The notes beneath the pieces were generated by a model. It worked only from the letters and a program-made list of their open reading frames with translations, had not been told where the DNA came from and ran no database searches. This document shows positions 47,817 through 57,277 of a stretch of 64,000 nucleotides of DNA, piece after piece. The translations under genes and the position numbers were made by a program. The stretch covers positions 1,860,001 to 1,924,000 of the forward strand of contig NC_008319.1 in NCBI RefSeq assembly GCF_000014585.1, read 5' to 3'. The first letter of the stretch is position 1, and each line of letters starts with the position of its first letter. This DNA comes from Synechococcus sp. CC9311 (lineage in GTDB: Bacteria; Cyanobacteriota; Cyanobacteriia; PCC-6307; Cyanobiaceae).

Positions 47817-47936
47817 TCAGCCCATGGGGTGGAAGAGGAGATCAGGGAAAAAGCGATTCCACTCGATCAAGATTCCGGCGGTGAGAGTGAACCAAATCGC
47901 CGCAACGACAGGTGCAGTTGTAAGAAATTTCTTCAT
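47817..47936 (-). CDS. psaJ: Photosystem I subunit IX (PsaJ)
   Basis: 39-residue single-helix photosystem I subunit that helps position PsaF. The reading frame [20 protein letters not shown]... ending in [11 protein letters not shown] matches PsaJ end to end. It lies 32 bases after psaF in the usual psaFJ operon and before a strong bidirectional terminator. Confidence 0.95.
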   Translation of the reverse strand: MKKFLTTAPVVAAIWFTLTAGILIEWNRFFPDLLFHPMG

Positions 47937-47968
47937 CGTGAAAAAGATAAGGACTTCGTGGTGCGAGT

Positions 47969-48448
47969 TCAGCGAGGAGAGACGGTCACCTTGTTGTCGC
48001 TTTCAAGCAATTTGCCACTCGTGAATTCACCAAAAGCAGCGACAGGCCAAGTGGCTGATGCCAACAAGGACTTGAGGGCAAGAGAGACATCAATTTGAAT
48101 CTCTTTCGTGTACTGCTCCTTGGTACCGCGAGTGCCTTTGAGGTACTCACGACCTGCCCAGCCAATGCATCCATTGATGTAGAGGAACATCAGGCCTGGG
48201 AAGACGAAATCACCGGCATGGCTCCAGCGGCCATCAACGATCAAATGAGGCAGCCCATCTTCACCACAAACGGCCTCGCTATACATCTCGAAGCGAGCCT
48301 TAGCTTGAGGCGTGGCGGCAGCGCTTGCACGCTGCTGAAAACGGGCACTTTCGGCGCAAGGTGTCAGACCTGCTACATCAGCCTTGGCGACGGGGGCAAA
48401 GCCGAACACCAGCAGGGCCGAGAGCGCAAGAGCGAAGAGACGACGCAT
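47969..48448 (-). CDS. psaF: Photosystem I subunit III (PsaF)
   Basis: Lumen-exposed photosystem I subunit that docks plastocyanin or cytochrome c6. 159 residues from ATG 48448. Signal peptide [23 protein letters not shown], then mature [18 protein letters not shown] with Cys residues forming the usual disulfide (later [12 protein letters not shown]). The membrane helix is [24 protein letters not shown] longer frame to 48493 is not supported. Divergent from tsaD. Confidence 0.97.
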
Positions 48449-48525
48449 CGGAACGGTTCCTGTTGAGCCTGCCCCAAAGCGGCAGGATGTCACAAACGGA
48501 CAGTAGGGGAGATCCCTCCATCTTC

Positions 48526-49596
48526 ATGCCCACAGTGCTTGGCCTCGAAACAAGTTGTGACGAGTCAGCCGCGGCGGTGCTCCGCCAGGAGGGCGATCAA
48601 CTCACAGTGTTGTCCCATGGCATCGCCTCCCAGGTTGAGGAGCATGCGCAATGGGGTGGGGTCGTGCCTGAGATTGCCTCACGACGGCATGTGGAAGCGC
48701 TCCCAAACCTCGTAGAGCACGCCTTAAAAGACGCTGGTCTCATTGCTGCCGACCTTGATGCCATCGCGGCAACCGTGGCACCTGGCTTGGTTGGAGCCCT
48801 CATGGTGGGCTCCATCACCGGGCGGACACTCGCGGCCCTGCATCAGAAACCCTTCCTCGCCGTTCACCATCTGGAGGCGCACCTGGCTTCCGTGTTCCTG
48901 GCAGATCAGCCACCAAAGGCTCCTTATCTCGTACTTCTCGTGAGTGGCGGTCACACCGAACTCATCCGGGTGGATCAGCGCGGAGAGATGAAACGCCTGG
49001 GACGAAGCCATGACGATGCGGCCGGTGAAGCTTTCGACAAAGTGGCTCGACTCATGGGCTTGGGCTACCCAGGAGGTCCTGCGATTCAGGCCATCGCCGT
49101 GGAGGGCGATGCAAAACGGTTTCGGTTACCAAAAGGGCGCGTTTCCAAGCCAGAAGGAGGCTTCTATCCCTATGACTTTTCATTTAGTGGGCTGAAAACT
49201 GCGGTGCTTCGGCATGTGGAAGCGTTGAAGCGTGAATCGGAGGAGCTTCCTCTGGCTGATCTCGCGGCCAGCTTTGAACAGATCGTGGCCGATGTGCTGG
49301 TGGAGCGAAGCCTGCGCTGCTGCCTAGAGCAGGGGATTGATCAATTGGTCATGGTTGGCGGCGTTGCCGCTAACCAGCGCCTGCGTTCTCTAATGCATGC
49401 TGTCGGCCAGTCAAAGGGGGTGTCAGTACACATCGCCCCTTTGGCCTATTGCACGGACAACGCAGCAATGGTTGCCGTAGCAGCATTGCGTCGACTTTCA
49501 AGCGGCGTGAAATCCAGCTCCCTAGAGCTAGGCGTCTCAGCACGATGGCCATTAGAGAAAGCATTAAGCCTTTATGGCTCAACACCCCCCTTTTGA
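48526..49596 (+). CDS. tsaD: tRNA N6-threonylcarbamoyladenosine synthase subunit TsaD
   Basis: Transfers the threonylcarbamoyl group to A37 of ANN-decoding tRNAs. 356 residues from ATG 48526 ([19 protein letters not shown]). Metal ligands HHLEAHLAS (HxxxH), and ASNHK fold loops [11 protein letters not shown] and [13 protein letters not shown] 67-residue upstream extension of the frame lies antisense to psaF and is rejected. The end overlaps or abuts the hli gene. Confidence 0.96.
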
Positions 49597-49636
49597 AATT
49601 ATTCTCTTAAGGTTGCCTCCACTGAGATCCTTCCTA

Positions 49637-49822
49637 ATGGCTCCTAAAACCGATCTCCAACAAAACGTTGTGGCAGAGCAAATTGATCCGATCGAGCTGA
49701 ATGCTTGGAAGCGAGGAATTACTCCCCAAGCTGAAATTTGGAATGGACGTCTTGCCATGCTCGGACTTTCCATCGGCATGGCAACTCTGTTAATCGTCCG
49801 GATGTTTAACAACGCGGCCTGA
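49637..49822 (+). CDS. High-light-inducible protein (Hli)
   Basis: 61 residues from ATG 49637; an upstream ATG at 49574 lies within tsaD. One chlorophyll-binding helix with the ExxNGRxAMxG motif (AEIWNGRLAMLGLSIGMATLLI) preceded by WKRGITPQ. Such proteins bind chlorophyll and carotenoid and protect photosystem II assembly and the membrane under light stress. It follows tsaD by 40 bases and is convergent with pilT five bases away. Confidence 0.92.
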   Translation: MAPKTDLQQNVVAEQIDPIELNAWKRGITPQAEIWNGRLAMLGLSIGMATLLIVRMFNNAA

Positions 49823-49827
49823 AAGCT

Positions 49828-50970
49828 TCAACTTCTACCCCTTAAAGCCTGAGTGAGTTCATTCGGGCGAGGGCTAACGGCTATCGCCTTCTCAGCTTCG
49901 ACTTGCCCAGATTCAACCAAACGTTGCAAGGACTGATTGGCGGTCATCATTCCATCAAACTCGCTTCTCTGCATGATGTCTTCAACATCATCAAGTGTTC
50001 CTTTTTTAATATAGTCCTTACATGCATCAGTATTAATCATTAGGTCATGATACGCGGTACGTTTGCCGCCAGCACTCTGTATTAATCCCTGAGAAACAAT
50101 TCCCATTAGCGATTCCGCTAAAGACTGACGAACACTTTCCTGTTCTTCAGGTTGGTACATTCCAAGCACTCGCTCAACGGTCTTAACCGCAGAGTTTGTA
50201 TGCAAAGTTCCAAACACAAGATGCCCAGTCTGAGCCGCCTCCATCGCGGTACTTAGGGTTTCTTTGTCACGAATTTCACCAACCAAAATAACATCAGGAT
50301 CTTCACGCAACGCCGCTCTCAAAGCATGATGAAACTGGAGTGTGTGTCGTCCAACCTCACGCTGTCGGATAAGAGACTGCCGGCTTTCATGCACGAATTC
50401 AATGGGATCCTCAATCGTGAGGATATGCCTACTTTGATTGTTATTAATCCAATCAATCATGGCTGCCAGCGTGGTGCTTTTACCGGAGCCTGTAGGCCCA
50501 GTGACAAGCAGCAACCCTTTGGGATGAGCGCAAAGGACTTGAAGAACAGACGGCAGCTTTAGATCATCCATCGACAGGATCTTTTGAGGAATGAGGCGCA
50601 ACACCATCGCCGCTCCCTTCAAAGCATCGAACAAGTTGATGCGGACCCTTACGAAAGAGAAGGCATGAGCCCCGTCGAACTCTTTGCACTGTCTGAAGTG
50701 GTCGATCTGCTGGGGAGTGAGTAATTCTCCTAGCCAATCCTGAAACTCGCCGGGTTTCGTGGGAGGCCAATCGGAGCGAATGATCTCGCCACGAGCTCGA
50801 AATCTTGGGCTCTCCCCGATCCCAAGATGAACGTCGGAATGCCCCTGTTCATACGCGATACGCACGATCTGCTCTAAAGACGTAGGCGGTGAAGCCGACG
50901 ACTGTGGAGCTGAAGATGGTGTGAACGTGGGCTTGGCTGGGATGCCAGGAGGAAAAACGGGCTGACTCAT
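49828..50970 (-). CDS. pilT: Type IV pilus retraction ATPase PilT
   Basis: Secretion-superfamily hexameric ATPase, 380 residues. After a proline/serine-rich N-terminus come SDVHLGIGESPRFRARG, Walker A GPTGSGKSTTLAAM, the Asp box DPIEFVHE, Walker B ILVGEIRD with GHLVFGTLHTNSA and the RxLA-like ESLMGIVSQGLI segment. This matches PilT rather than PilB. No pilus assembly gene is adjacent. A role in DNA uptake, surface attachment or avoidance of grazers is possible. Confidence 0.87.
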   Translation of the reverse strand: MSQPVFPPGIPAKPTFTPSSAPQSSASPPTSLEQIVRIAYEQGHSDVHLGIGESPRFRARGEIIRSDWPPTKPGEFQDWLGELLTPQQIDHFRQCKEFDGAHAFSFVRVRINLFDALKGAAMVLRLIPQKILSMDDLKLPSVLQVLCAHPKGLLLVTGPTGSGKSTTLAAMIDWINNNQSRHILTIEDPIEFVHESRQSLIRQREVGRHTLQFHHALRAALREDPDVILVGEIRDKETLSTAMEAAQTGHLVFGTLHTNSAVKTVERVLGMYQPEEQESVRQSLAESLMGIVSQGLIQSAGGKRTAYHDLMINTDACKDYIKKGTLDDVEDIMQRSEFDGMMTANQSLQRLVESGQVEAEKAIAVSPRPNELTQALRGRS

Positions 50971-51080
50971 GCTGGTGGTGTCCGCTGTATGCAGCTTCGC
51001 GATGCTTCGTCAGCTGGCAAGTGATTCACCAAACCTCTAGGGGAGTTCGCCCTTAGGATTACCGCACAATCTGGATGGTT

Positions 51081-52193
51081 ATGGCCCGCCTGCCACGCGT
51101 GACGATCGTCTTGGGCACAAGGCCTGAAGCCATCAAATTGGCGCCTGTGATCCAAGAATTCCGGGCCAGTAAGGACCTGGAAACACGAGTTGTGCTGACA
51201 GGGCAGCACAGAGAAATGGTGTCGCAAGTGATGGATTTGTTTGGCCTGAGCGCCGATCTGGATCTCAATTTGATGGCCCCTCGACAAACCCTCACGCACG
51301 TGACCTGTGCGGCGCTGCAGGGATTACGTGATGACTTCCAAGCGTTTCCTCCAAAGCTCGTGCTGGTTCAAGGAGACACAACCACGGCCTTCGCTGCAGC
51401 CCTCTCCGCCTTCTACGAACAAATTCCTGTTGGACACGTTGAGGCAGGACTGCGAACAGACAACCTTCTCGATCCTTTTCCAGAAGAAGCGAACCGTCGA
51501 TTGATCTCGCAAATTTCTCATCTTCACTTTGCTCCCACCAAGCAATCAGAAGCCAACCTTCAAGCGTCTGGGGTGGTTGGGCGCGTGCTGCTTACGGGCA
51601 ACACTGTGATCGATGCTCTGCTGCGAATGTCCGAACGCGCTCCTGCGTTAAGCGACTTATCCATCGATTGGGACGCGCAAAGGGTGATTTTGGCGACTGT
51701 TCACCGTCGTGAGAATTGGGGTGACCGCCTCAAGAACATTGCGGATGGAATGCTCCGTGTTCTCGACAGCCATCCCGACACCGTGTTGCTGTTGCCCTTG
51801 CATCGCAACCCAACCGTGCGTGAACCACTCCAGGCACTACTAGGGGAGCATCCACGTGTGGTGCTAACCGAGCCACTGGATTACGACCGCTTGGTGGCAG
51901 CCATGAAAGGCTGCACTCTTTTACTCACTGACTCCGGTGGGTTGCAGGAAGAAGCGCCAGCACTCGGAAAACCGGTTCTTGTCCTGCGTGAAACCACGGA
52001 ACGCCCCGAAGCTGTTGAAGCCGGCACAGCCCAATTGGTGGGGACTGATCCAACCGCGATTCACCGTGAAGCATCCCTGTTATTAGACGACAGTGAGGCC
52101 TACAACGCCATGGCGAAAGCCGTGAATCCCTTTGGTGATGGCCACGCGAGTGAAAGGATTCTCGGGGCTGCTCTTGAGCTGTTGGCAAGCTGA
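51081..52193 (+). CDS. wecB: UDP-N-acetylglucosamine 2-epimerase
   Basis: Makes UDP-ManNAc for cell-surface polysaccharides. 370 residues from ATG 51081 (ATG 51075 two codons earlier is possible). VTIVLGTRPEAIKLAPVIQEF is the N-terminal UDP site, then LTGQHREMV, VQGDTTTAFAAALSAF, HVEAGLRTDN, PFPEEANR, and DSGGLQEEAPALGKPVLVLRETTERPE. Overlaps the start of the DUF1643 gene by 20 bases. Confidence 0.95.
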   Translation: MARLPRVTIVLGTRPEAIKLAPVIQEFRASKDLETRVVLTGQHREMVSQVMDLFGLSADLDLNLMAPRQTLTHVTCAALQGLRDDFQAFPPKLVLVQGDTTTAFAAALSAFYEQIPVGHVEAGLRTDNLLDPFPEEANRRLISQISHLHFAPTKQSEANLQASGVVGRVLLTGNTVIDALLRMSERAPALSDLSIDWDAQRVILATVHRRENWGDRLKNIADGMLRVLDSHPDTVLLLPLHRNPTVREPLQALLGEHPRVVLTEPLDYDRLVAAMKGCTLLLTDSGGLQEEAPALGKPVLVLRETTERPEAVEAGTAQLVGTDPTAIHREASLLLDDSEAYNAMAKAVNPFGDGHASERILGAALELLAS

Positions 52194-52803
52194 AGCAACG
52201 TTCAGTCCTTGCGGTGCCTACCGCTGGGAGCTGCATCGGCCCATTCCATCCAGGGATCACAGGTCCGAACAGAGGAGGGTGCTTCTGTTCATTGGCCTGA
52301 ACCCGTCGCGAGCCGATGGGCTTCGAGACGACCCCACCCTGCGAAGGCTTCAAAGGTTTTCACAACACTGGGAGTATCACCATCTCGTGGTGCTGAATCT
52401 CTTTGCCCGCATCTCCCCCTCCCCCTCACTGCTTTGCCGTTGCGCTGAGCCAATCGGCGCTGAGAACGATCTGATCCTGCACAGCTGGTTCCAGCAGTGG
52501 GCGCAGCAGCCCACATGGGATCTCTGGATGGGATGGGGGGTCGGCGGACGACTGATGCAACGGGATAAGGCGGTTTTGAGAATGTTGAACGACGTCAGCG
52601 ATCAACGAGGAGTGCTTCCACCTCCTTTTGTGACTGGTTTGACCAAAGCGGGCGATCCCCGCCACCCCCTCTACCTTCCCAGTGATGTGCAGAGAGTTGC
52701 CTGGGCAGTACCGTTCCTAGATGAACCGCACTCCGCGCCGGTATCGGATCTCCCTTCACCTGTCTGGCGGACAGACCGAAGTGGTGCATTTCACGTCACT
52801 TGA
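52174..52803 (+). CDS. DUF1643 protein
   Basis: 209 residues from the probable TTG at 52174; ATG 52132 would sit further inside wecB. RVLLFIGLNPSRADGLRDDPTLRRLQRFS near the N-terminus and the later FVTGLTKAGDPRHPLYLP match DUF1643, a family of unknown function with a PUA-like/uracil-glycosylase-like fold suggested by others. The C-terminal ~27 residues overlap the next gene in another frame. It is in a tight run wecB-DUF1643-52721-antiporter. Confidence 0.78.
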   Translation: MSCWQAEATFSPCGAYRWELHRPIPSRDHRSEQRRVLLFIGLNPSRADGLRDDPTLRRLQRFSQHWEYHHLVVLNLFARISPSPSLLCRCAEPIGAENDLILHSWFQQWAQQPTWDLWMGWGVGGRLMQRDKAVLRMLNDVSDQRGVLPPPFVTGLTKAGDPRHPLYLPSDVQRVAWAVPFLDEPHSAPVSDLPSPVWRTDRSGAFHVT

Positions 52804-52966
52804 ACAATTCCAGGATTGGTATCAAGGCTTGGTCAATGCCAGTGCTGAAGGAGCTTTTGTCAATGTCCCCCTCAGCGACCTAGACGGAGAGTTCCTTGTG
52901 GTGCGGCCGGATGCCGTCATCGGAATGCGCGTTGAACCGCAATACGCCTTGATCGATGACGCCTGA
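52721..52966 (+). CDS. Small conserved-looking hypothetical protein
   Basis: 81 residues. RYRISLHLSGGQTEVVHFTSLEQFQDWYQGLV looks like a compact alpha/beta domain, and the end [21 protein letters not shown] is well structured. The start at ATG 52721 leaves 83 bases overlapping the DUF1643 gene; no later methionine is usable. It also overlaps the antiporter start by 11 bases. Not assigned to a family. Confidence 0.65.
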   Translation: MNRTPRRYRISLHLSGGQTEVVHFTSLEQFQDWYQGLVNASAEGAFVNVPLSDLDGEFLVVRPDAVIGMRVEPQYALIDDA

Positions 52967-54233
52967 GCGTTTAGGGCTGCTTTGGGGCATCACGGTCTTT
53001 GCGGGGGCAGGGGCGAGGCTGCTAGCCGCTTTATCCAATATCAATGGCGTGGTTTTGCTGCTGCTTTCAGGGCTGCTGATCGGGCGCTCTGGCCTAGGAC
53101 TCGTTGAACCTCTCGATCTTGGGCAAGGGCTGCAAACCATTGTCGGACTGTTGGTGAGCTTGGTGTTGTTTGACGGAGGTCTCAACCTTCGTCTGCCAGG
53201 AGACACGATCAAAGCAACCGTGCTTCGCATCTCAGTCCTGAGAATCTTCATTTCTCTCGGTGCGGGAATCCTTGCTGCGCACTGGCTCGCTGGCCTTGGA
53301 TGGTCTTTAGCTGCCGTCTTTAGCGCCATTGTGCTGGCCACTGGGCCAACCGTAGTGACCCCGATCGTGAAACAAATCCGCTTAGCCCATCCCCTTGGAG
53401 ATGTGCTGGAAGCGGAAGGACTGGTGCTCGAGCCCATCGGGGCTGTGTTGGCCTTGCTGCTCCTGGAACTAGCCCTGGGAGACCTTCACGGTTGGCGTGA
53501 ATTGGCCCAGGGTCTGCTGGCACGCCTCGGAGGGGGAGTGCTCATTGGTGTCACTGTTGGTTGGCTGTTGTCAGAAGGATTGCGACGCCTGACGTCTTTG
53601 CAACCCGTCGGATTGCGATTACAGCTCACACTTGGAGCGTTGTTCCTCATGTTTGGGATTGCCGAATGGCTCCTTCCTGAATCAGGGCTACCTGCATCCG
53701 TTGCCGCGGGGGTGGTGGTCGGTCGTCGGTCAACCGAAGAAGCTGGTCAGCTCGATGAGTTGATTCGAGAGTTGGCTTCACTCGCCATCACCATGCTGTT
53801 TCCACTCCTGGCAGCAGACGTGTCTTGGACTGAGCTCAGTCCTCTTGGATGGGGCGGTGTGAGCTGTGTCTTGCTGCTCATGTTTGTAGTGCGTCCAGTC
53901 GCCGTGAGTCTGGCCACAGTCGGTTTGCCCTTGGTATGGCGTCAAAAGTTGTTTATGGCCTGGCTGGCGCCACGAGGAATCGTGACAGCAGCTGTGGCTT
54001 CCTTGTTCGCCATCCGCCTTGAGCAGGCTGGAATTTTGGGTGCAGGGCGTTTGCAAGGGTTGGTCTTCCTCACAATTTTGATGACAGTGGGAATCCAAGG
54101 ACTAACAGCGCAACCCTTGGCGCGCGCTCTTGGCCTGATTGCAGAAAGTCCAGAAGAATCTGACGCCACGACCTCTGCCGTGTCAGAGGCAACGACGCAA
54201 GCGTTGCCGATCATGCCCGAGTCTGGCCAGTAA
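52956..54233 (+). CDS. CPA1-family cation:proton antiporter
   Basis: 425 residues, about twelve to thirteen helices. [18 protein letters not shown] and [15 protein letters not shown] are family landmarks of the Na+/H+ exchanger group. The usual ion-site motifs are altered: [11 protein letters not shown] in place of TDP, and [10 protein letters not shown] in place of ESLLND. This is seen in a cyanobacterial-type subgroup, so ion selectivity may differ. The last 51 bases overlap gltX on the other strand. No TrkA-C regulatory domain is present. Confidence 0.83.
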   Translation: MTPERLGLLWGITVFAGAGARLLAALSNINGVVLLLLSGLLIGRSGLGLVEPLDLGQGLQTIVGLLVSLVLFDGGLNLRLPGDTIKATVLRISVLRIFISLGAGILAAHWLAGLGWSLAAVFSAIVLATGPTVVTPIVKQIRLAHPLGDVLEAEGLVLEPIGAVLALLLLELALGDLHGWRELAQGLLARLGGGVLIGVTVGWLLSEGLRRLTSLQPVGLRLQLTLGALFLMFGIAEWLLPESGLPASVAAGVVVGRRSTEEAGQLDELIRELASLAITMLFPLLAADVSWTELSPLGWGGVSCVLLLMFVVRPVAVSLATVGLPLVWRQKLFMAWLAPRGIVTAAVASLFAIRLEQAGILGAGRLQGLVFLTILMTVGIQGLTAQPLARALGLIAESPEESDATTSAVSEATTQALPIMPESGQ

Positions 54234-55613
54234 CGCCCATGTAGTAATGAGGTCTGGCCCCTGAAGGCGACCGAGCAACGCGGCCCTAAGACTCTTCATC
54301 AGGACACCCTTTTTCACTTCAGCGGAGGCAGCCGCCTCTTTGAGCAAGGTTTGGGCGCGCTCAACATCAAGACCATCCCAGGCGTTCAGCTCAAGAGCGG
54401 AAAGGAGTGCCTGAAGCGCAGGACGGGCACCCTCTTGCTCTAGTTGCTTCAGCCCATCCTCTTCCAAGGGAGGTTCTTCAAAAAAGGGCCTGGCTTGCGT
54501 CACTCCGTCTTCGATCAAAGTGAGTGACGGTCCAAGCAAAACGGCTAAGTCATTGGCCCAAAGAGGGTCGCTTACAACCCAACCTTGTTTCTGCCAGCGG
54601 GGCTCAAGTGCTGCGAGAAGTTCGGCTGGCGACCAACCATGCAAAACCTGGGCATTGAGCCAGTTGAGCTTGTCCCAATCAAATTTGGCACCTGCTTTAT
54701 TCACCCGATCAAAACTGAAAACTTCGGCTGCTTGTCGAAGCGTGAACCGTTCCTCTGTTCCTTCCGGGACAGACCAACCGAGCAGGGTCATGTAATTGGC
54801 TAAGGCCTCAGCTGTGTAACCCATCTCCTGAAAATCACCAATGGAAGTCACTCCATCACGCTTCGAGAGCTTTCGTCCCTCTGGATTGAGGATCAAAGGC
54901 GTATGGGCAAACGTTGGGCAGTTCAACTCCAAAGCCTGATATAGCAACAGTTGTTTGGCCGTATTTGCGATGTGATCCTCACCTCGAATCACGTGGCTGA
55001 TGGCCATAGCGGCGTCATCAACCACCACCACGAGGTTGTACAGAGGGTCGCCAACTGTGGTCGCAGGAGCTCGTCTGGCGATCACCATGTCACCACCAAG
55101 ATCGGCGCCGCGCCATTGCATCGGACCACGCACCATATCGGTCCAAGCAATGGTGGCTTCGTCATCAATCCGAAAACGGATCACCGCCTCTCGCCCTTCA
55201 GCCCGATAGGCCTCCTCCTGATCACCAGTGAGATGGCGATGACGGTTGTCGTAACGGGGAGGCTGACCTGAAGCCCTCTGGGCTTCACGCATGGCATCCA
55301 ATTCCTGCTCGCTGACATAACAGCGATAGGCAAGACCTTGAGCGAGCAATTGGCTGATGGCCTGGCGATGGACTTCAATCCGCTCGCTTTGGATGACGGG
55401 TTCCTCATCCCAGTCAAGGCCAAGCCAGCGCAAGCCATCAAGAATATTTTCAGTGAACTCTGGCTTGGAGCGCTCTTTATCCGTGTCTTCAATTCTCAGC
55501 AAAAATTTGCCGTTTTGGTGACGGGCAAACAACCAATTAAAAACAGCAGTACGAGCTGTTCCGATATGTAGTGTGCCGGTGGGGCTTGGGGCCAGACGAA
55601 CGCGAACCGTCAC
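54183..55613 (-). CDS. gltX: Glutamyl-tRNA synthetase
   Basis: Charges tRNA-Glu, and tRNA-Gln for the transamidation route; also supplies Glu-tRNA for tetrapyrrole synthesis. 476 residues. [20 protein letters not shown] contains the HIGH-type motif and [11 protein letters not shown] the KMSKS-type motif. The anticodon-binding C-terminal half is helical. It starts 19 bases after the tRNA-Asp gene and overlaps the antiporter gene by 51 bases. Confidence 0.96.
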   Translation of the reverse strand: MTVRVRLAPSPTGTLHIGTARTAVFNWLFARHQNGKFLLRIEDTDKERSKPEFTENILDGLRWLGLDWDEEPVIQSERIEVHRQAISQLLAQGLAYRCYVSEQELDAMREAQRASGQPPRYDNRHRHLTGDQEEAYRAEGREAVIRFRIDDEATIAWTDMVRGPMQWRGADLGGDMVIARRAPATTVGDPLYNLVVVVDDAAMAISHVIRGEDHIANTAKQLLLYQALELNCPTFAHTPLILNPEGRKLSKRDGVTSIGDFQEMGYTAEALANYMTLLGWSVPEGTEERFTLRQAAEVFSFDRVNKAGAKFDWDKLNWLNAQVLHGWSPAELLAALEPRWQKQGWVVSDPLWANDLAVLLGPSLTLIEDGVTQARPFFEEPPLEEDGLKQLEQEGARPALQALLSALELNAWDGLDVERAQTLLKEAAASAEVKKGVLMKSLRAALLGRLQGPDLITTWALLARLGHDRQRLRRCL

Positions 55614-55632
55614 TAAGCCGGAAGAATGAAAA

Positions 55633-55706
55633 CGGGACCGACGGGATTCGAACCCGCAACTTCCGCCGTGACAGGGCGGTGCTCTAACCGATTGAACTAC
55701 GGTCCC
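55633..55706 (-). tRNA. tRNA-Asp (GTC)
   Basis: Cloverleaf with acceptor GGGACCG/CGGTCCC, anticodon stem CCGCC/GGCGG around CTGTCAC (anticodon GTC) and T-arm GCGGG-TTCGAAT-CCCGT. 73 bases plus discriminator G. Directly upstream of gltX on the same strand. Confidence 0.94.
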
Positions 55707-55822
55707 AGGCTGAACTCAATTGAGGGAGCTTTACCCAAAACGAGTGACCTTCGCCGCTCACGCGGACTTGGTAAGTATCAACTGCCGCCCTGCCCTCCGT
55801 CAACACACTCGAAGAGACACCA

Positions 55823-55987
55823 ATGTTTTCTGAGCTTTTCAGCTGTGATCTTGAGGCTCAAGCAACTGACAAGATTCATCTCCCTGGTGAACGCAAGCAA
55901 CCCTCATTGGAGAATCAAGTCCTCCACGCGATCGCGCACACGTTGGCAAAAAAAATCCTCCCCTTAAGGAGAGGACAAATGCCCTAA
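55823..55987 (+). CDS. Possible 54-residue small protein
   Basis: ATG 55823 opens a 54-codon frame (MFSELFSCDLEAQATDK... ending ILPLRRGQMP) with ordinary codon use and an A/G-rich stretch before the start. It overlaps the minus-strand terminator hairpin at its 3' end, so it may be chance. It is not recognised. Confidence 0.25.
   Translation: MFSELFSCDLEAQATDKIHLPGERKQPSLENQVLHAIAHTLAKKILPLRRGQMP
55948..55976 (-). terminator. Rho-independent terminator of the 56008 gene
   Basis: On the minus strand CCTCTCCTTAAGGGGAGG is followed by A and a run of eight T. A smaller GCCC-TTTTTA-GGGC hairpin lies between it and the stop codon at 56008. Confidence 0.85.
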
Positions 55988-56007
55988 AAAGGGCTCAGCA
56001 ATTGGAC

Positions 56008-56196
56008 TTAAGGGCGAAATCCAGCTGGTTCGATCAAACGCACTTGATTACCTCGGGCCGTGAATTCACGGCCTTGGTCACTTTGAACGACGACTCGTCC
56101 ACCAGATTTGACGCGAATCACTCGTGCACGAACCCAGCCTAGAGCGGCTGATTCGAGCACTTTGACCACATCACCAGGTTGAAGATCCAACTCCAT
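56008..56196 (-). CDS. Small KOW/SH3-like cyanobacterial protein
   Basis: 62 residues from ATG 56196 (MELDLQPGDVVKVLESAALGWVRARVIRVKSGGRVVVQSDQG...). The GDVV-K-V and RVVV strands suggest a small beta-barrel of the KOW/SH3 kind. It begins 40 bases downstream of tRNA-Trp and ends at a strong terminator. A longer frame to 56265 would run through the tRNA and is rejected. Function unknown. Confidence 0.7.
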   Translation of the reverse strand: MELDLQPGDVVKVLESAALGWVRARVIRVKSGGRVVVQSDQGREFTARGNQVRLIEPAGFRP

Positions 56197-56235
56197 GCTC
56201 GAAATCAGGAAAACTGCAAGTAAGGGGTCATCGGA

Positions 56236-56308
56236 CGCGCCGTGGAGGACTTGAACCCCCGACATCAGGTTTTGGAGACCTGCGTTCTACCAACTGAACT
56301 AACGGCGC
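56236..56308 (-). tRNA. tRNA-Trp (CCA)
   Basis: Acceptor GCGCCGT/ACGGCGC, anticodon stem CAGGT/ACCTG around CTCCAAA (anticodon CCA), T-arm with GGTTCAAGTCC, discriminator G. Lies between rplS and the small KOW-like gene on the same strand. Confidence 0.94.
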
Positions 56309-56368
56309 AAGGCGATGAACCCCTCAGCCATCGAAAAACGATGGCATTAATTCGTTGAAGCGAAAGCC

Positions 56369-56827
56369 TCAGCGATCGAAGCGCTGCTTCACGCGAGTGG
56401 CCTTGCCCACTCGGTCCCGCAGATAAAAGAGCTTCGCACGCCTTACTTTACCGCGACGCTCAATTTTGACCGAAGCAACTTGGGGGCTGTGGAGCATAAA
56501 AACCCGCTCAACACCGATGCCTTGGAAGATGCGGCGCACCGTGATGGTTTGGTTGAGACTTCCATGGCGCTTAGCGATCACGACGCCCTCGTAGGGCTGG
56601 ACACGCTCTTTATTGCCCTCGCTGATACGAACACCAACACGCACTGTGTCGCCGACGTAAATCTCAGGAAGATCGCTCTTTAGCTGTGCGTCTTCGAATT
56701 CTTTAATGAGTGCGGAAGCACCCAACTTCTTCGAATCTTTCGCCGTTGGTTTTTCAGCAACAGCAGTTGTTCCGCTGGTTGCCTCAGTGGCTTCGTCCAC
56801 AGACGTCTCTATCGGGTCCACCGCCAT
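56369..56827 (-). CDS. rplS: 50S ribosomal protein L19
   Basis: 152 residues from ATG 56827. The C-terminal ~110 ([32 protein letters not shown] ... [27 protein letters not shown]) is L19. The first ~40 residues are an acidic Thr/Ala-rich extension common in cyanobacteria. It sits at the 30S/50S interface. 33 bases downstream of the small membrane gene and 61 before tRNA-Trp. Confidence 0.95.
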   Translation of the reverse strand: MAVDPIETSVDEATEATSGTTAVAEKPTAKDSKKLGASALIKEFEDAQLKSDLPEIYVGDTVRVGVRISEGNKERVQPYEGVVIAKRHGSLNQTITVRRIFQGIGVERVFMLHSPQVASVKIERRGKVRRAKLFYLRDRVGKATRVKQRFDR

Positions 56828-56859
56828 CCCAGCTCCTGGTAACACGCCAAACAACCACC

Positions 56860-57171
56860 TTAACCCCCAGCCTCCTTACGAGACGCAATCCATTGCCTTC
56901 GAAAGCTTTGCAAGAGGAGCCAAGCACCAGTTGCAAGCATCCACAACAGGCCGAGCGCGTTGAGAAGAACCACCACTGGCTCGAGGACAGGCCCAAGCCA
57001 CTCGCCCTCATGGATGGCCATCAACCAATGAACCTGCTCACGACTTAACCCTCCCCAGTCCTTCGCTAACCGATAGGTCACACCGGTACTCACAGTTACC
57101 AGCAAAGGGAGCACAACAAGAGGAGCAATCCAGCGATGCCATTGGCGTACGCGAACCAACAAGCGGGCCAC
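56860..57171 (-). CDS. Small PepSY-associated-type membrane protein
   Basis: 103 residues, with two helices ([48 protein letters not shown]) separated by a loop with [25 protein letters not shown] is typical of PepSY-TM-like proteins, with His residues that could bind heme or metal. Divergent from map, upstream of rplS on the same strand. Confidence 0.68.
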   Translation of the reverse strand: MARLLVRVRQWHRWIAPLVVLPLLVTVSTGVTYRLAKDWGGLSREQVHWLMAIHEGEWLGPVLEPVVVLLNALGLLWMLATGAWLLLQSFRRQWIASRKEAGG

Positions 57172-57277
57172 CGTCGATCCCTACATTTCAATTGATAGCG
57201 TGACAGGAAGACTGTCTGATGAGCATCCGCCAATGCGGCTTGCTTTAAGGGCCTGAAACAAGAAACGCTGAAACACG

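Larger units (their letters stand above)
55707..56007. other. Gap between tRNA-Asp and the 56008 gene
   Basis: About 300 bases hold a candidate 54-residue frame on the plus strand, two hairpins serving the minus strand, and one GCGATCGC octamer (55928). Nothing else was seen. Confidence 0.6.

Noticed and set aside
52880-53437. 185-codon minus-strand frame
   Set aside because: Antisense shadow of the antiporter gene; Ser/Pro/Arg-rich composition.
55626-55967. 113-codon plus-strand frame containing [12 protein letters not shown]
   Set aside because: It runs through the antisense of tRNA-Asp; this is a well-known false protein created by translating the tRNA complement.
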